From assembly GCA_042095835.1 (NCBI GenBank), contig JBELML010000013.1, forward strand, positions 1-64,000: DNA of 64,000 nucleotides, given 5' to 3'. The notes beneath the pieces are model-generated. The model saw only the letters and a program-made list of their open reading frames with translations. It was not told the DNA's origin and made no database searches. The number at the start of each line of letters is the position of its first letter. Within the stretch, counting starts at the first letter, position 1. The position numbers and the translations under genes are program-made. Shown here piece by piece: positions 1-7,374 of this stretch. This DNA comes from DATFKA01 sp042095835 (lineage in GTDB: Bacteria; Bacteroidota; Bacteroidia; Chitinophagales; Saprospiraceae).

Positions 1-95
1 GGCGGCATCCCGCACTTCGCTTATCACCTTTTTCAAACTTAATTTCGAGTAATAACCATTTCTTTTTAAGTTTTGATCTTAATGTGTTTGCCCTA
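1..95. mobile_element. Right end of a MITE-like element, cut by the window edge
   Basis: These 95 bases match, with about ten differences, the right-hand part of the complete element at 12654..12906 (compare 12811..12906). The stretch ends in GTGTTTGCCCTA, one base off the 12-bp terminal inverted repeat GCGTTTGCCCTA of the complete copy. The rest of this copy lies before base 1, so its left end and target duplication cannot be checked. No protein is encoded; if mobile, it would depend on a transposase elsewhere. Confidence 0.75.
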
Positions 96-106
96 TGAGT
101 CCGACT

Positions 107-142
107 TTTGCCTAGGCATACCATAGAAATCTACTACCTTTG
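107..142 (+). promoter_or_regulatory. Possible Bacteroidota-type promoter
   Basis: TACCTTTG at 135..142 matches the Bacteroidota -7 consensus TAnnTTTG and lies 12 bases before the ATG at 155. A TTTG at 107..110 could be the -33 element, but the 24-base gap is longer than usual. It begins just after the MITE end at base 95. Motif match only. Confidence 0.35.
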
Positions 143-154
143 CGGCTTTCCAAT

Positions 155-979
155 ATGAACAAATACGCTATGCCATTGCTCAACTATCTTCTATTTTTTA
201 CTATGATTTTGGCCTTCTCTTGCAATAAGCCTGTACCTTCTACCGAAGCAGAGCCACCAGCTAAAGTCGAAGTCATAGAAGCCAAAGCAACTCCTGAACC
301 CTCCATTACCTTTCCTGTAGAATACCTCATGGGGCAATTCGATCCCGCCACACATCCCGATTTTATAAAAATAGATATTCAACATGCGGACCGAGCAGGT
401 TTGTATCTAAGAAAAGATACCTACGCAGCTTTTCAGAAAATGTATGAAGCAGCTCTGCAAGATGGCATTCAATTAGTGATTCGTTCTGCAACTCGCAATT
501 TCAATTCCCAAAAAGGAATCTGGGAAGCGAAGTGGAATGGTAGTCGTAAAATTGAAAATGGAAAAGATGCTAGCCAAGCCTATCCTGAGCCCAAACAGCG
601 AGCCCTCAAAATTCTAGAGTACAGCTCAATGCCAAGCACCTCCCGTCACCATTGGGGGACTGATATCGACCTCAATAACTTCAACAATGAGTGGTTTATG
701 GAAGGCGAGGGATTAAAAATATATACCTGGTTACAAGCCAATGCCGCCACCTATGGCTTTTGTCAACCCTATACCGCTAAAGGAACAGAGCGCCCCAATG
801 GCTATAACGAGGAGCGCTGGCATTGGTCTTATATACCCATTTCTAAACCACTCACTGAGCAAGCTCGCCGTGAACTCAAAAACGAAATGATCACGGGTTT
901 TTTAGGTGCAGCAGTCGCCTCCGAAATTGATGTGGTCCAAAATTATGTTTTGGGGATCAACCAAGCTTGTCTGGATTAA
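155..979 (+). CDS. M15-family D-Ala-D-Ala carboxypeptidase-like lipoprotein
   Basis: The protein (274 residues from the ATG at 155) has a hydrophobic N-terminus ending in a lipobox-like cysteine (AFSC), so it is probably a lipoprotein acting on periplasmic peptidoglycan. The M15/VanY zinc signature is visible: S163-x-H165-x2-G168-x3-D172, and later E220-R-W222-H223. This family removes the terminal D-Ala from peptide stems. A frame-compatible TTG lies at 140 and another ATG at 170; 155 is preferred because the leader is complete. It appears monocistronic, with about 110 bases to the next gene. The family is well supported; the exact substrate is inferred. Confidence 0.85.
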   Translation: MNKYAMPLLNYLLFFTMILAFSCNKPVPSTEAEPPAKVEVIEAKATPEPSITFPVEYLMGQFDPATHPDFIKIDIQHADRAGLYLRKDTYAAFQKMYEAALQDGIQLVIRSATRNFNSQKGIWEAKWNGSRKIENGKDASQAYPEPKQRALKILEYSSMPSTSRHHWGTDIDLNNFNNEWFMEGEGLKIYTWLQANAATYGFCQPYTAKGTERPNGYNEERWHWSYIPISKPLTEQARRELKNEMITGFLGAAVASEIDVVQNYVLGINQACLD

Positions 980-1088
980 AAAATTCCTTCCAGCAAATCC
1001 ATTTTATTCCCAATTTTTTAGTTGTTTTAGAGCCCTTAATTGTGTGTACCAGTGTAGCCTACTACCTGGTACTAAAATAACTAAATAC

Positions 1089-2153
1089 ATGAAAAACATT
1101 CTTACGCTAGGATTGGGTAAGGTAGGTACGCTGGTGGGCGAACTCTTATCCAAAAAGTACATCGTCACGGGTGTCGACAAACAAAAACCCCACTACAATT
1201 TCGATCTACCTTTTGAGGTCGTCGAAGGCGATGTGACAGATATGGCCTTCATGGAGAAAATGATCGAAGAAAATGATGCCGTGGTTTCTGCACTTCCCTA
1301 TTTTCTCAATAAAGCGATTGCAAAGATCGCCTATGAAAAAGGGAAACACTATTTCGACCTCACCGAAGATGTCCCTACGACCAACTATATCCGCGAGCTA
1401 AGCTTATCTGCTACTTCGGTAATGGCGCCACAATGTGGACTCGCTCCTGGATTAATCGGAATCGTCGGAGCCGACCTTACAAAATCCTTCACCAAGTTGA
1501 GAGATATTGAACTTCGAGTTGGGGCTTTACCTCGCTATCCGAATGGCCAAATGGCCTACTCTTTTACTTGGTCGCCAGCTGGGGTCATCAACGAATACCT
1601 CAACGATGCCGAAGCTATCCACAACGGACAACGTAAAATGATGACTTCTCTAGACGGTCTAGAATACATCAATATCGAAGGGCAAGAGTTCGAAGCTTTT
1701 ACCACTTCAGGTGGCTTGGGTACTATGTGTGAGACCTACGAAGGAAAAGTAGATACCCTGAATTATAAAACTATTCGCTATCCTGGTCACGCCAAGCTCA
1801 TGCGCTTCTTGATGTACGAACTGATCATGAAAGAGGATAAGCAACTGCTAGAAGAAATTCTCAAGAAAGCCAAACCTCCCGTCAAAGAAGATGTGGTCTA
1901 TGTCTATGCCGTAGTTGAAGGCTGGCAAGGAGAGCGGCTTTTCAGAAATGAGTACTTTAAAGCTTTTCATCCTATTGAAATTGGCGGCCGCCACTGGCGA
2001 GCAATATCCTGGACCACCGCAGCTTCAATAGCAGCAGTAGTAGAAATGGTCGCAGAAGGAAAGCTCCCTCAAAAAGGCTTTATCAAACAGGAAGAAATTC
2101 CTTTCGAAGCCTTTCTGAGTACACAGAATGGAAGTTACTTTCAAGATAAATAG
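1089..2153 (+). CDS. Saccharopine dehydrogenase-like oxidoreductase
   Basis: The protein (354 residues) opens directly with a Rossmann nucleotide-binding strand-loop (GLGKVG, residues 7-12) and has the saccharopine dehydrogenase layout, including a central SALPYF segment and a CGLAPG segment before the C-terminal substrate domain. The family makes or splits saccharopine in lysine metabolism, though many members are uncharacterised. The frame is open back to 906, but the upstream residues look like translated intergenic sequence and the ATG at 1089 starts exactly at the Rossmann fold. No lysine genes are nearby, so the true substrate is uncertain. Confidence 0.8.
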   Translation: MKNILTLGLGKVGTLVGELLSKKYIVTGVDKQKPHYNFDLPFEVVEGDVTDMAFMEKMIEENDAVVSALPYFLNKAIAKIAYEKGKHYFDLTEDVPTTNYIRELSLSATSVMAPQCGLAPGLIGIVGADLTKSFTKLRDIELRVGALPRYPNGQMAYSFTWSPAGVINEYLNDAEAIHNGQRKMMTSLDGLEYINIEGQEFEAFTTSGGLGTMCETYEGKVDTLNYKTIRYPGHAKLMRFLMYELIMKEDKQLLEEILKKAKPPVKEDVVYVYAVVEGWQGERLFRNEYFKAFHPIEIGGRHWRAISWTTAASIAAVVEMVAEGKLPQKGFIKQEEIPFEAFLSTQNGSYFQDK

Positions 2154-2262
2154 TGATATTGTGATGTAGAGATATGGTAAAGTGGTCTAGCCACATAACC
2201 ACATCTCTATATCACTACATCATCACATCTCTATGTCACTATATCTTCTACATCACCACATG
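2154..2262. repeat. AT-rich word-like inverted repeat tract
   Basis: Directly after a stop codon, variants of GTGATGTAGAGATAT appear first in one orientation (about 2154..2178) and then as reverse complements (about 2200..2255). This gives a long imperfect hairpin with GTGG/CCAC near its loop. A related vocabulary occurs at 17688..17735. It may act as a transcript end or be the product of slippage; it is not a classical U-tract terminator. Confidence 0.55.
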
Positions 2263-2270
2263 TCTAAACC

Positions 2271-3443
2271 ATGGAGATACTCTTAGGAATCATTCTAGCT
2301 TTGGTAGGGATTAGTTTAGTGCTGGTCCTCCGCTCGCTCACGACCTTATTTCACGAATTGGGACATGCGCTTCCTTCCTTGCTTTTCACGGAGGGGCCTG
2401 TCAAGGTCTATGTTGGTACCTATGGCGATACCTCCCAGGGAGCTACATTTCAATGGGGGCGGCTAGAGATTTTTTTTCGTTTTAACCTATTGAACTGGCG
2501 AATGGGGATGTGTGTGAATCAGGGTGTCCGCACTTTGTGGAAAAATGTGGTTATTATATTAGGTGGCCCGATTGCAAGCCTACTGATTTCGATTCCTTTG
2601 ATTTATTTGTTGGTTACCAGAGATATTCCAGACTTTCCTTTTACGGTCATGATCATCTTTATTGCGGCAGCGACTTTAGATTTCTTTGCTAATATGATCC
2701 CGATGGGAGGAACGATTGTAGTAGATGATGGAACAGGTATTTATAATGATGGGGCCATGCTGTTTGGCCTAATCGCCCGAATTGGCCTACCTAAAGCCTA
2801 CTTAGACCTGGAGGAAAAATTTGAAAAAGGAGCTTACGAAGCCGTCATCCAGGAAAGTGAAGAGAAAATATCTACTGGAAAAGTAGCACAGGGTTATTAC
2901 TATCTTTTTATCCAAAGTCAGATTAAAAAAAGCGATTACCAAGCGGCCTTAGAAGGATTCCAGGAATATGCTCGACACTATAAACTAGACATGGGAGACC
3001 ATGGACAGATTGGTCAAATTTATATGAAATTAAACCAGTTTGAAGAAGCGCTGCGCTATTTTGATCAGTATTTGTATTACAACTTTAATGATCCGGTCAT
3101 TCTTTTCCAACGAGGTATGGCCCGATTAGAAACCAACAGACTAAAACAGGCTAAGCAAGATTTTGCAGCAGCCCTCGAATTTGGCGCTCCCTCAGCCAAC
3201 TTGTACCTCCAAAAAGGAAAAACAGAACTACAATTAGGAAATATCCAGCAGAGTATAGCAGACCTGAACCAAGCAAAGACACTAGATTCTGGTCTCGCAG
3301 AGTTGTGGTTCACCTTTGGTAAATACTACGAAAAAGTACAGGATTTTCCCGCAGCGGTGAAGAGTTATGAGCAGGTTGAAAGGCTAGAGGCTGCTTTTCC
3401 AGGTCTGGCCTATCGCCTAGAGATGGCCAAGAGGCAGTTGTAG
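2271..3443 (+). CDS. M50-like membrane metalloprotease with TPR domain
   Basis: The protein (390 residues) begins with a transmembrane helix followed by HELGH (residues 28-32), the zinc motif of M50 site-2-protease-like enzymes. Further hydrophobic segments lie at about 90-150, and an N-x5-DDG-type segment near 143-150 could supply the third zinc ligand. From about residue 190 the chain is tetratricopeptide repeats, presumably for protein binding. M50 proteases cut within membranes, often to release regulators. No substrate is evident, although a sigma/anti-sigma pair is encoded on the opposite strand just downstream. The HEXXH is clear; protease activity is inference. Confidence 0.75.
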   Translation: MEILLGIILALVGISLVLVLRSLTTLFHELGHALPSLLFTEGPVKVYVGTYGDTSQGATFQWGRLEIFFRFNLLNWRMGMCVNQGVRTLWKNVVIILGGPIASLLISIPLIYLLVTRDIPDFPFTVMIIFIAAATLDFFANMIPMGGTIVVDDGTGIYNDGAMLFGLIARIGLPKAYLDLEEKFEKGAYEAVIQESEEKISTGKVAQGYYYLFIQSQIKKSDYQAALEGFQEYARHYKLDMGDHGQIGQIYMKLNQFEEALRYFDQYLYYNFNDPVILFQRGMARLETNRLKQAKQDFAAALEFGAPSANLYLQKGKTELQLGNIQQSIADLNQAKTLDSGLAELWFTFGKYYEKVQDFPAAVKSYEQVERLEAAFPGLAYRLEMAKRQL

Positions 3444-3450
3444 TCCTTTC

Positions 3451-4227
3451 TTAAAAACTTCTCCAAAAACTATTCAACTTCTTGTTCAACTCGACAGCTG
3501 AATCATGAAAATCATGACTATCATCTGCGATCAACTGATCCAGACGACTACGAAAGGCCTCCGTATCTTCTTGTCCGGCAGCTAGTCCACTCAAGAGGCT
3601 AAACCATTCGGCTTTTTTCACGAATCGAGGATCATTGCTTGAGATCGCATTATCAAAAGCAGATAAGGCATTGTCGTATTGCTCCAGGTTGTAGTAAGCA
3701 TGACCTGCGGCATACTGTGCCTCCGCTACCAAGTCTTGATCTTGTATTTGTTCGAAATAAGTGACGGCCTCTTGATAATTCTCAGCTGTTACTAGGCGCA
3801 TTCCCTCCTCCAAAAGGCTTTGATCTTCCGCACCACGTACACTGGTCAGGAGCTCATTTTGGTAGTAACTACTGGCTAGATTACCATCGTTATACTGCCT
3901 TGCTTGAAAGTTTGCACCAAAGAAACCGATCAACAAGAGTACACTGGCCGCCGCACTAATGCTGACCAATCGTCTACGGAAATTGACTACTCGGCCCTCT
4001 TTTTTGCTTGGCTTTTTCGCCTCCTCTGCGCCCAACTGTTGTAGCTCAGCACGTAGGTTATCAGCTACCAGCAACTCGAGGGTATCATCGGCCATCCGAT
4101 GTAGATCGACCTCCTCTTGTAACTTGGAGTCGGTTTGCAAACGCTGCTCAAAAGCAGCGCGCTCCGTCTCTTTCATCTCATTGTTGAGATAATTTTGAAT
4201 TTCATCATATAGTAAATCTTCGTTCAT
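3451..4227 (-). CDS. Anti-sigma-like membrane protein with TPR region
   Basis: The protein (258 residues) has a cytoplasmic-looking acidic N-terminus of the anti-sigma type (YLNNEM..ER..FE..L..D, residues 13-35), a basic stretch, one transmembrane helix at about 88-105, and an extracytoplasmic part with TPR-like helices. It lies 74 bases downstream of an ECF sigma factor on the same strand, which supports a role in holding that factor at the membrane. No HxxxCxxC zinc motif is seen, so it is not the ZAS class. The anti-sigma role is inferred from layout and context. Confidence 0.6.
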   Translation of the reverse strand: MNEDLLYDEIQNYLNNEMKETERAAFEQRLQTDSKLQEEVDLHRMADDTLELLVADNLRAELQQLGAEEAKKPSKKEGRVVNFRRRLVSISAAASVLLLIGFFGANFQARQYNDGNLASSYYQNELLTSVRGAEDQSLLEEGMRLVTAENYQEAVTYFEQIQDQDLVAEAQYAAGHAYYNLEQYDNALSAFDNAISSNDPRFVKKAEWFSLLSGLAAGQEDTEAFRSRLDQLIADDSHDFHDSAVELNKKLNSFWRSF

Positions 4228-4301
4228 AACACCCGTTTTATAGTCATCTACTCAGGTTTGGAAGGAATCCTCAGTAAGATGTTTTTAAGCAATAATCTAT
4301 C

Positions 4302-4898
4302 CTAAGCTTTTAAATACTCCATCAGTTGTGGATGCTCTTTTAGATACTTGAGGAGGCTTTTGTGGCATTTGTACTTATTCTTGGTGGCCATTGCTGCGCT
4401 ACTAAAGCCCATTTTCTCGGCAATTTCCTGCATGGAATAAGACAGTTTCCACAACTCCAATATCTTCTGACACCGCTCTCCGAGTTGCTGTAAAACCTTG
4501 TTAAGAATTGCTTTCTTTTCATCTGCCATTGACAATGATTCAGGATTGATTTTTTCTGTTTGATCCATTGTCATGGGATCATCTCTCAGTTCGGTCTTAC
4601 TTTTTTTCCGGATTTGGTTCATCCACAACAGTCGACAAATCGAGAAGAGGTATCCACTCAGGGAGCTTTCACCTCGAAACTTATCTTGTCGTATGTTGCG
4701 GTCCAATACAATGATACCTTCGTGAAACATATCTTGTCCATCCTGTTCGTTGCCGCTATTATTGCGTACGTACTGAATGACTTTTTGCATCACACTAGCA
4801 TTGGTTTTGTAAAGGAAGCGAATCGCCCTTTGGCGGCCCGCTCCGCCCGATTTGATGGCTTTGATGATCTGATCATCGTTCTCAAATCCAACTTTCAT
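4302..4898 (-). CDS. ECF-type RNA polymerase sigma-70 factor
   Basis: The protein (198 residues) has the two-domain ECF layout. Region 2 spans about residues 25-95 and includes a SGYLFSICRLLWMNQIRK segment typical of -10 recognition. Region 4, at about 125-185, ends in a helix-turn-helix (YSMQEIAEKMGFSS). It directs polymerase to an envelope- or stress-related regulon that cannot be read from this window. It is followed by an anti-sigma-like TPR membrane protein and preceded by a long hairpin at 4964..5040. Family assignment is firm; targets are unknown. Confidence 0.88.
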   Translation of the reverse strand: MKVGFENDDQIIKAIKSGGAGRQRAIRFLYKTNASVMQKVIQYVRNNSGNEQDGQDMFHEGIIVLDRNIRQDKFRGESSLSGYLFSICRLLWMNQIRKKSKTELRDDPMTMDQTEKINPESLSMADEKKAILNKVLQQLGERCQKILELWKLSYSMQEIAEKMGFSSAAMATKNKYKCHKSLLKYLKEHPQLMEYLKA

Positions 4899-4963
4899 TA
4901 GGATGTGTTTTTAGGAAAAAAAGTATTACCGTTTTTCTAAAATAAATGTTCTAAAAAAATCCC

Positions 4964-5040
4964 GTGGACTTAATCGATTGATTTTGGGGAGGTCTTCGCT
5001 TCTATTGGCGCTTTCGCCTCCCCAAATTCAATCGACCACA
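4964..5040. promoter_or_regulatory. Long hairpin upstream of the ECF sigma gene
   Basis: Arms 4975..4992 and 5017..5034 pair over 18 bp with one mismatch and are GC-rich at the loop end (GGGGAGG/CCTCCCC). GTGG/CCAC outside them can extend the stem. The loop is 24 bases. It lies 66-140 bases before the sigma-factor start, in a 292-base gene-free gap. It could be a leader structure, a repeat, or a terminator for unseen transcription. It lacks a strong adjacent U-tract. Confidence 0.45.
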
Positions 5041-5117
5041 TGATTTTCCAAGAATTAGATAAATTTCACATTTTTTTAGTGGAAACGTAAATATGACAGG
5101 AATAATTCTCTAAAAAT

Positions 5118-5150
5118 AGAAAAGCCGATGAATCATAGAAGATTCACCGA
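5118..5150 (-). terminator. Intrinsic terminator of the S41 peptidase gene
   Basis: On the minus strand a stem of about nine pairs (CGGTGAATC with GATTCATCG, six-base loop) is followed by TTTTCTATTTTT. It lies 40 bases beyond the stop codon of the minus-strand gene at 5191. Confidence 0.65.
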
Positions 5151-5190
5151 CCAAAAGACAGATCGTTTTTCTCAATCCATCAATCCAATA

Positions 5191-6213
5191 TCATCTGATC
5201 CGTTGTAGGGCAGATTCTAGGACCTCATCTTTTCCATTTAGCAAATCTGCTTTCTGATTTTTAATAATATGATCTGGGATAATGCCGATGCCTTCGTGGC
5301 TTTTCCCCTCAGCATCTCTCCAATCACCGATACTGATACTGTACAACCAGCCATTCGGCAATTCTCCATAAGCCGCATTCGCAAAGGCACCCATTGTCGT
5401 ATCTCCTATAGAAGTGATTGTTGGCAAGGTGTTCATCGCCATTGTCAGGGTTTCGCCTGCACTCACCGTATGACGATTGGTCAACAGGGTGATAGGCCCA
5501 TTGTAGGTAATTCCTTTAGGTTCGATATACCAAGTATCGGGTGTAGTGAAGTTATCCCGCTCAGGACCATTTTTAATAGACACCTGCATAAATGGTCTAC
5601 GCTGGTCTGTGAAGTAGGAAGCAATCGCCTGTGATCCTCTATCTTCTCCACCACTATTATTTCTAATATCGACGATCAAGTGTGCTGCATTTTGTAAATT
5701 TTGAATAATGTCTGGCATCAATTTATCGACTTGTTTATCACCTGGCTCGCCTAGAATGTATAAATAGCCAATGGATCGTTGATCATCTAAGAAACCCCAG
5801 GTAAAAGGAAATTCTTCTTTGGCTTCTTTTAAGTAATTGTCTTTTACAACATCCAAGTGAAAAGTCTCCCTTTCCTTCAAGCGACCTTCCAAACCAGAGA
5901 AAAATAGAGGAAACTCATCATTCGTCGGGTATAAACCTACATGGCTGTCATCTAAAATCGTAAGCATACTCACCAAGACATTGTATAATTCCTCAGACGA
6001 ACTTTGATTGTTAATCTGCGGGCGGTGCTCCTCGTATACTTGGTCCCAATCAATATTACGTACCTCGAATAAGCCATACAATTGGTCATACTCCGACCAG
6101 AGGGCTTCAAAATTTTCAACAGGTGTATTTTTGTACTCCATATCGAAGACGTATTCTTCGCACGAAGTAGTAAGGATCAATAAGCTAGCGATGATTATAA
6201 TTGAATTTTTCAT
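5191..6213 (-). CDS. S41-family serine peptidase, lipoprotein
   Basis: The protein (340 residues) starts with a lipoprotein signal ending at Cys18 (LTTSC) and contains the S41/tail-specific protease core. DIRNNSGGE (182-190) precedes the catalytic segment TVSAGET (249-255), with Ser251 as probable nucleophile; the partner lysine is not placed. The N-terminal helical domain (30-130) resembles the tri-helical domain of C-terminal processing peptidases, but no clear PDZ domain is seen. It probably degrades envelope proteins. It is monocistronic with its own terminator, and lies between the sigma/anti-sigma pair and an outer-membrane-like protein. Confidence 0.82.
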   Translation of the reverse strand: MKNSIIIIASLLILTTSCEEYVFDMEYKNTPVENFEALWSEYDQLYGLFEVRNIDWDQVYEEHRPQINNQSSSEELYNVLVSMLTILDDSHVGLYPTNDEFPLFFSGLEGRLKERETFHLDVVKDNYLKEAKEEFPFTWGFLDDQRSIGYLYILGEPGDKQVDKLMPDIIQNLQNAAHLIVDIRNNSGGEDRGSQAIASYFTDQRRPFMQVSIKNGPERDNFTTPDTWYIEPKGITYNGPITLLTNRHTVSAGETLTMAMNTLPTITSIGDTTMGAFANAAYGELPNGWLYSISIGDWRDAEGKSHEGIGIIPDHIIKNQKADLLNGKDEVLESALQRIR

Positions 6214-6346
6214 TGTTTGAAGTTTATAAGTTTATAAGCCTGCCTTTACGGCAGTCCGGTTTATAGGGTTATGAGTTGATTAGGCTCTTTCTTAAACAAA
6301 GAATAGAAACACTTCTAACCTTATCAACTCATAAACTAATCAACTA
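6214..6346. repeat. Inverted repeat between two minus-strand genes
   Basis: TTATGAGTTGAT (6269..6280) and its exact reverse complement (6323..6334) flank about 40 bases, and TTTATAAG words are repeated near 6222..6236. It can form a hairpin in the transcript after the gene at 6347 and resembles the other word-like gene-border tracts in this window. Confidence 0.5.
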
Positions 6347-7144
6347 CTAAAAAAAGTAAACTGCATCTATACCGTAGTCTAGCATCCGAATTGGGCGTGG
6401 CTCTGAGTAGGAGGTCCACTGGATATTGAAGTAGGCCCCCAATTCTTTACCATTGCGGAAAGTGTGGACATAACCAACACGCACACGTGGGTTGATCAAT
6501 TCATTGATACTTGTGATAGCAGAACCTGTTCTGACATAACCTTTGAAGTAGTTCGTTTCATCCGAAAGGGAAGGGTCTAAAGCGAAATTGGGGCGAACTA
6601 CGGCACTAAGTAAAGGCAGCTCAGCGGCTACTTCGATCTGACCGTCAAATATACCATAGGTGTACTGGTAGCTTGGCGCAATATCGACCTGAGCGTATTG
6701 TAAAAGATCGCCACTAATACCCGCCATGACGTATTTCGTACGGAAAGCTAATCCCAACTGGTGATTGTCGGCCACCTGAAATAAACCTCGCAAAGAAAGT
6801 TGCGCATTCAATCGAGAGAAAAAAGGATTGACCGCAATCACCTCTGAATCTTGCTCGCCATAGATATCTGGTTTCTCTGTGTAGTGTACTTGGCGTTTGC
6901 CGAAGCGATTAGCCTGATTCGTACCAATGCCTACTTGCAAGACTGCTTCGAAGAAGAAGTCTCCTCTCGATTGGTAAATCCCTCCTAGATTTAAAACATC
7001 AGATTTGTATAATAAAGAGGAGAGGTGTTGGTCACCGATATAGCCTTCTTGCCAGCCAGCAGTAATGCCAATACGGTTTTCTTTTTGAGCTTGAGTTGCA
7101 AATGCTACACTTAATAAACAGATAATAACAATTAGCTTTTTCAT
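6347..7144 (-). CDS. Exported protein, probably outer-membrane beta-barrel
   Basis: The protein (265 residues) has a Sec signal peptide ending near AFATQA and no further hydrophobic helix. The mature part alternates polar and hydrophobic residues, is rich in Tyr/Phe and Gly, and ends in an aromatic residue (VYFF), all typical of an outer-membrane beta-barrel. I do not recognise the family. It faces the TPR-CHAT gene across a 230-base divergent region that contains iterated GATTGT sites, so the two could share regulation. Confidence 0.6.
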   Translation of the reverse strand: MKKLIVIICLLSVAFATQAQKENRIGITAGWQEGYIGDQHLSSLLYKSDVLNLGGIYQSRGDFFFEAVLQVGIGTNQANRFGKRQVHYTEKPDIYGEQDSEVIAVNPFFSRLNAQLSLRGLFQVADNHQLGLAFRTKYVMAGISGDLLQYAQVDIAPSYQYTYGIFDGQIEVAAELPLLSAVVRPNFALDPSLSDETNYFKGYVRTGSAITSINELINPRVRVGYVHTFRNGKELGAYFNIQWTSYSEPRPIRMLDYGIDAVYFF

Positions 7145-7235
7145 TTTTTATTGGATTTGATGGTTGATTGAGTTTCGTGCGAAATATCTTTTCGCTCTAT
7201 CTGTTATCAAATGTAGATCAAAGCCATTTTGGGAC

Positions 7236-7293
7236 AGTCCTGGATTGTCAAGTAGGGGTCTGTGATTGTTAATAGGGGAGTCCTAGATTGTTA
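7236..7293 (+). promoter_or_regulatory. Three iterated GATTGT sites, candidate operator
   Basis: GATTGT occurs at 7243, 7264 and 7286, that is every 21 and 22 bases. The first two are followed by AGGGG and the first and third preceded by AGTCCT, so the repeat unit is wider than the hexamer. A spacing of two helical turns is typical of direct-repeat operators, for example those of LytTR regulators. The array lies 82 bases before the CHAT gene start and 92 bases before the divergent gene at 7144. Confidence 0.5.
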
Positions 7294-7374
7294 GATGCTA
7301 GGAAAATCAGGGGTTTTGGAGGAGGTTTGGAATGGAAAATCTATTTTTATGGATCAAATTATTATAGACTACTC

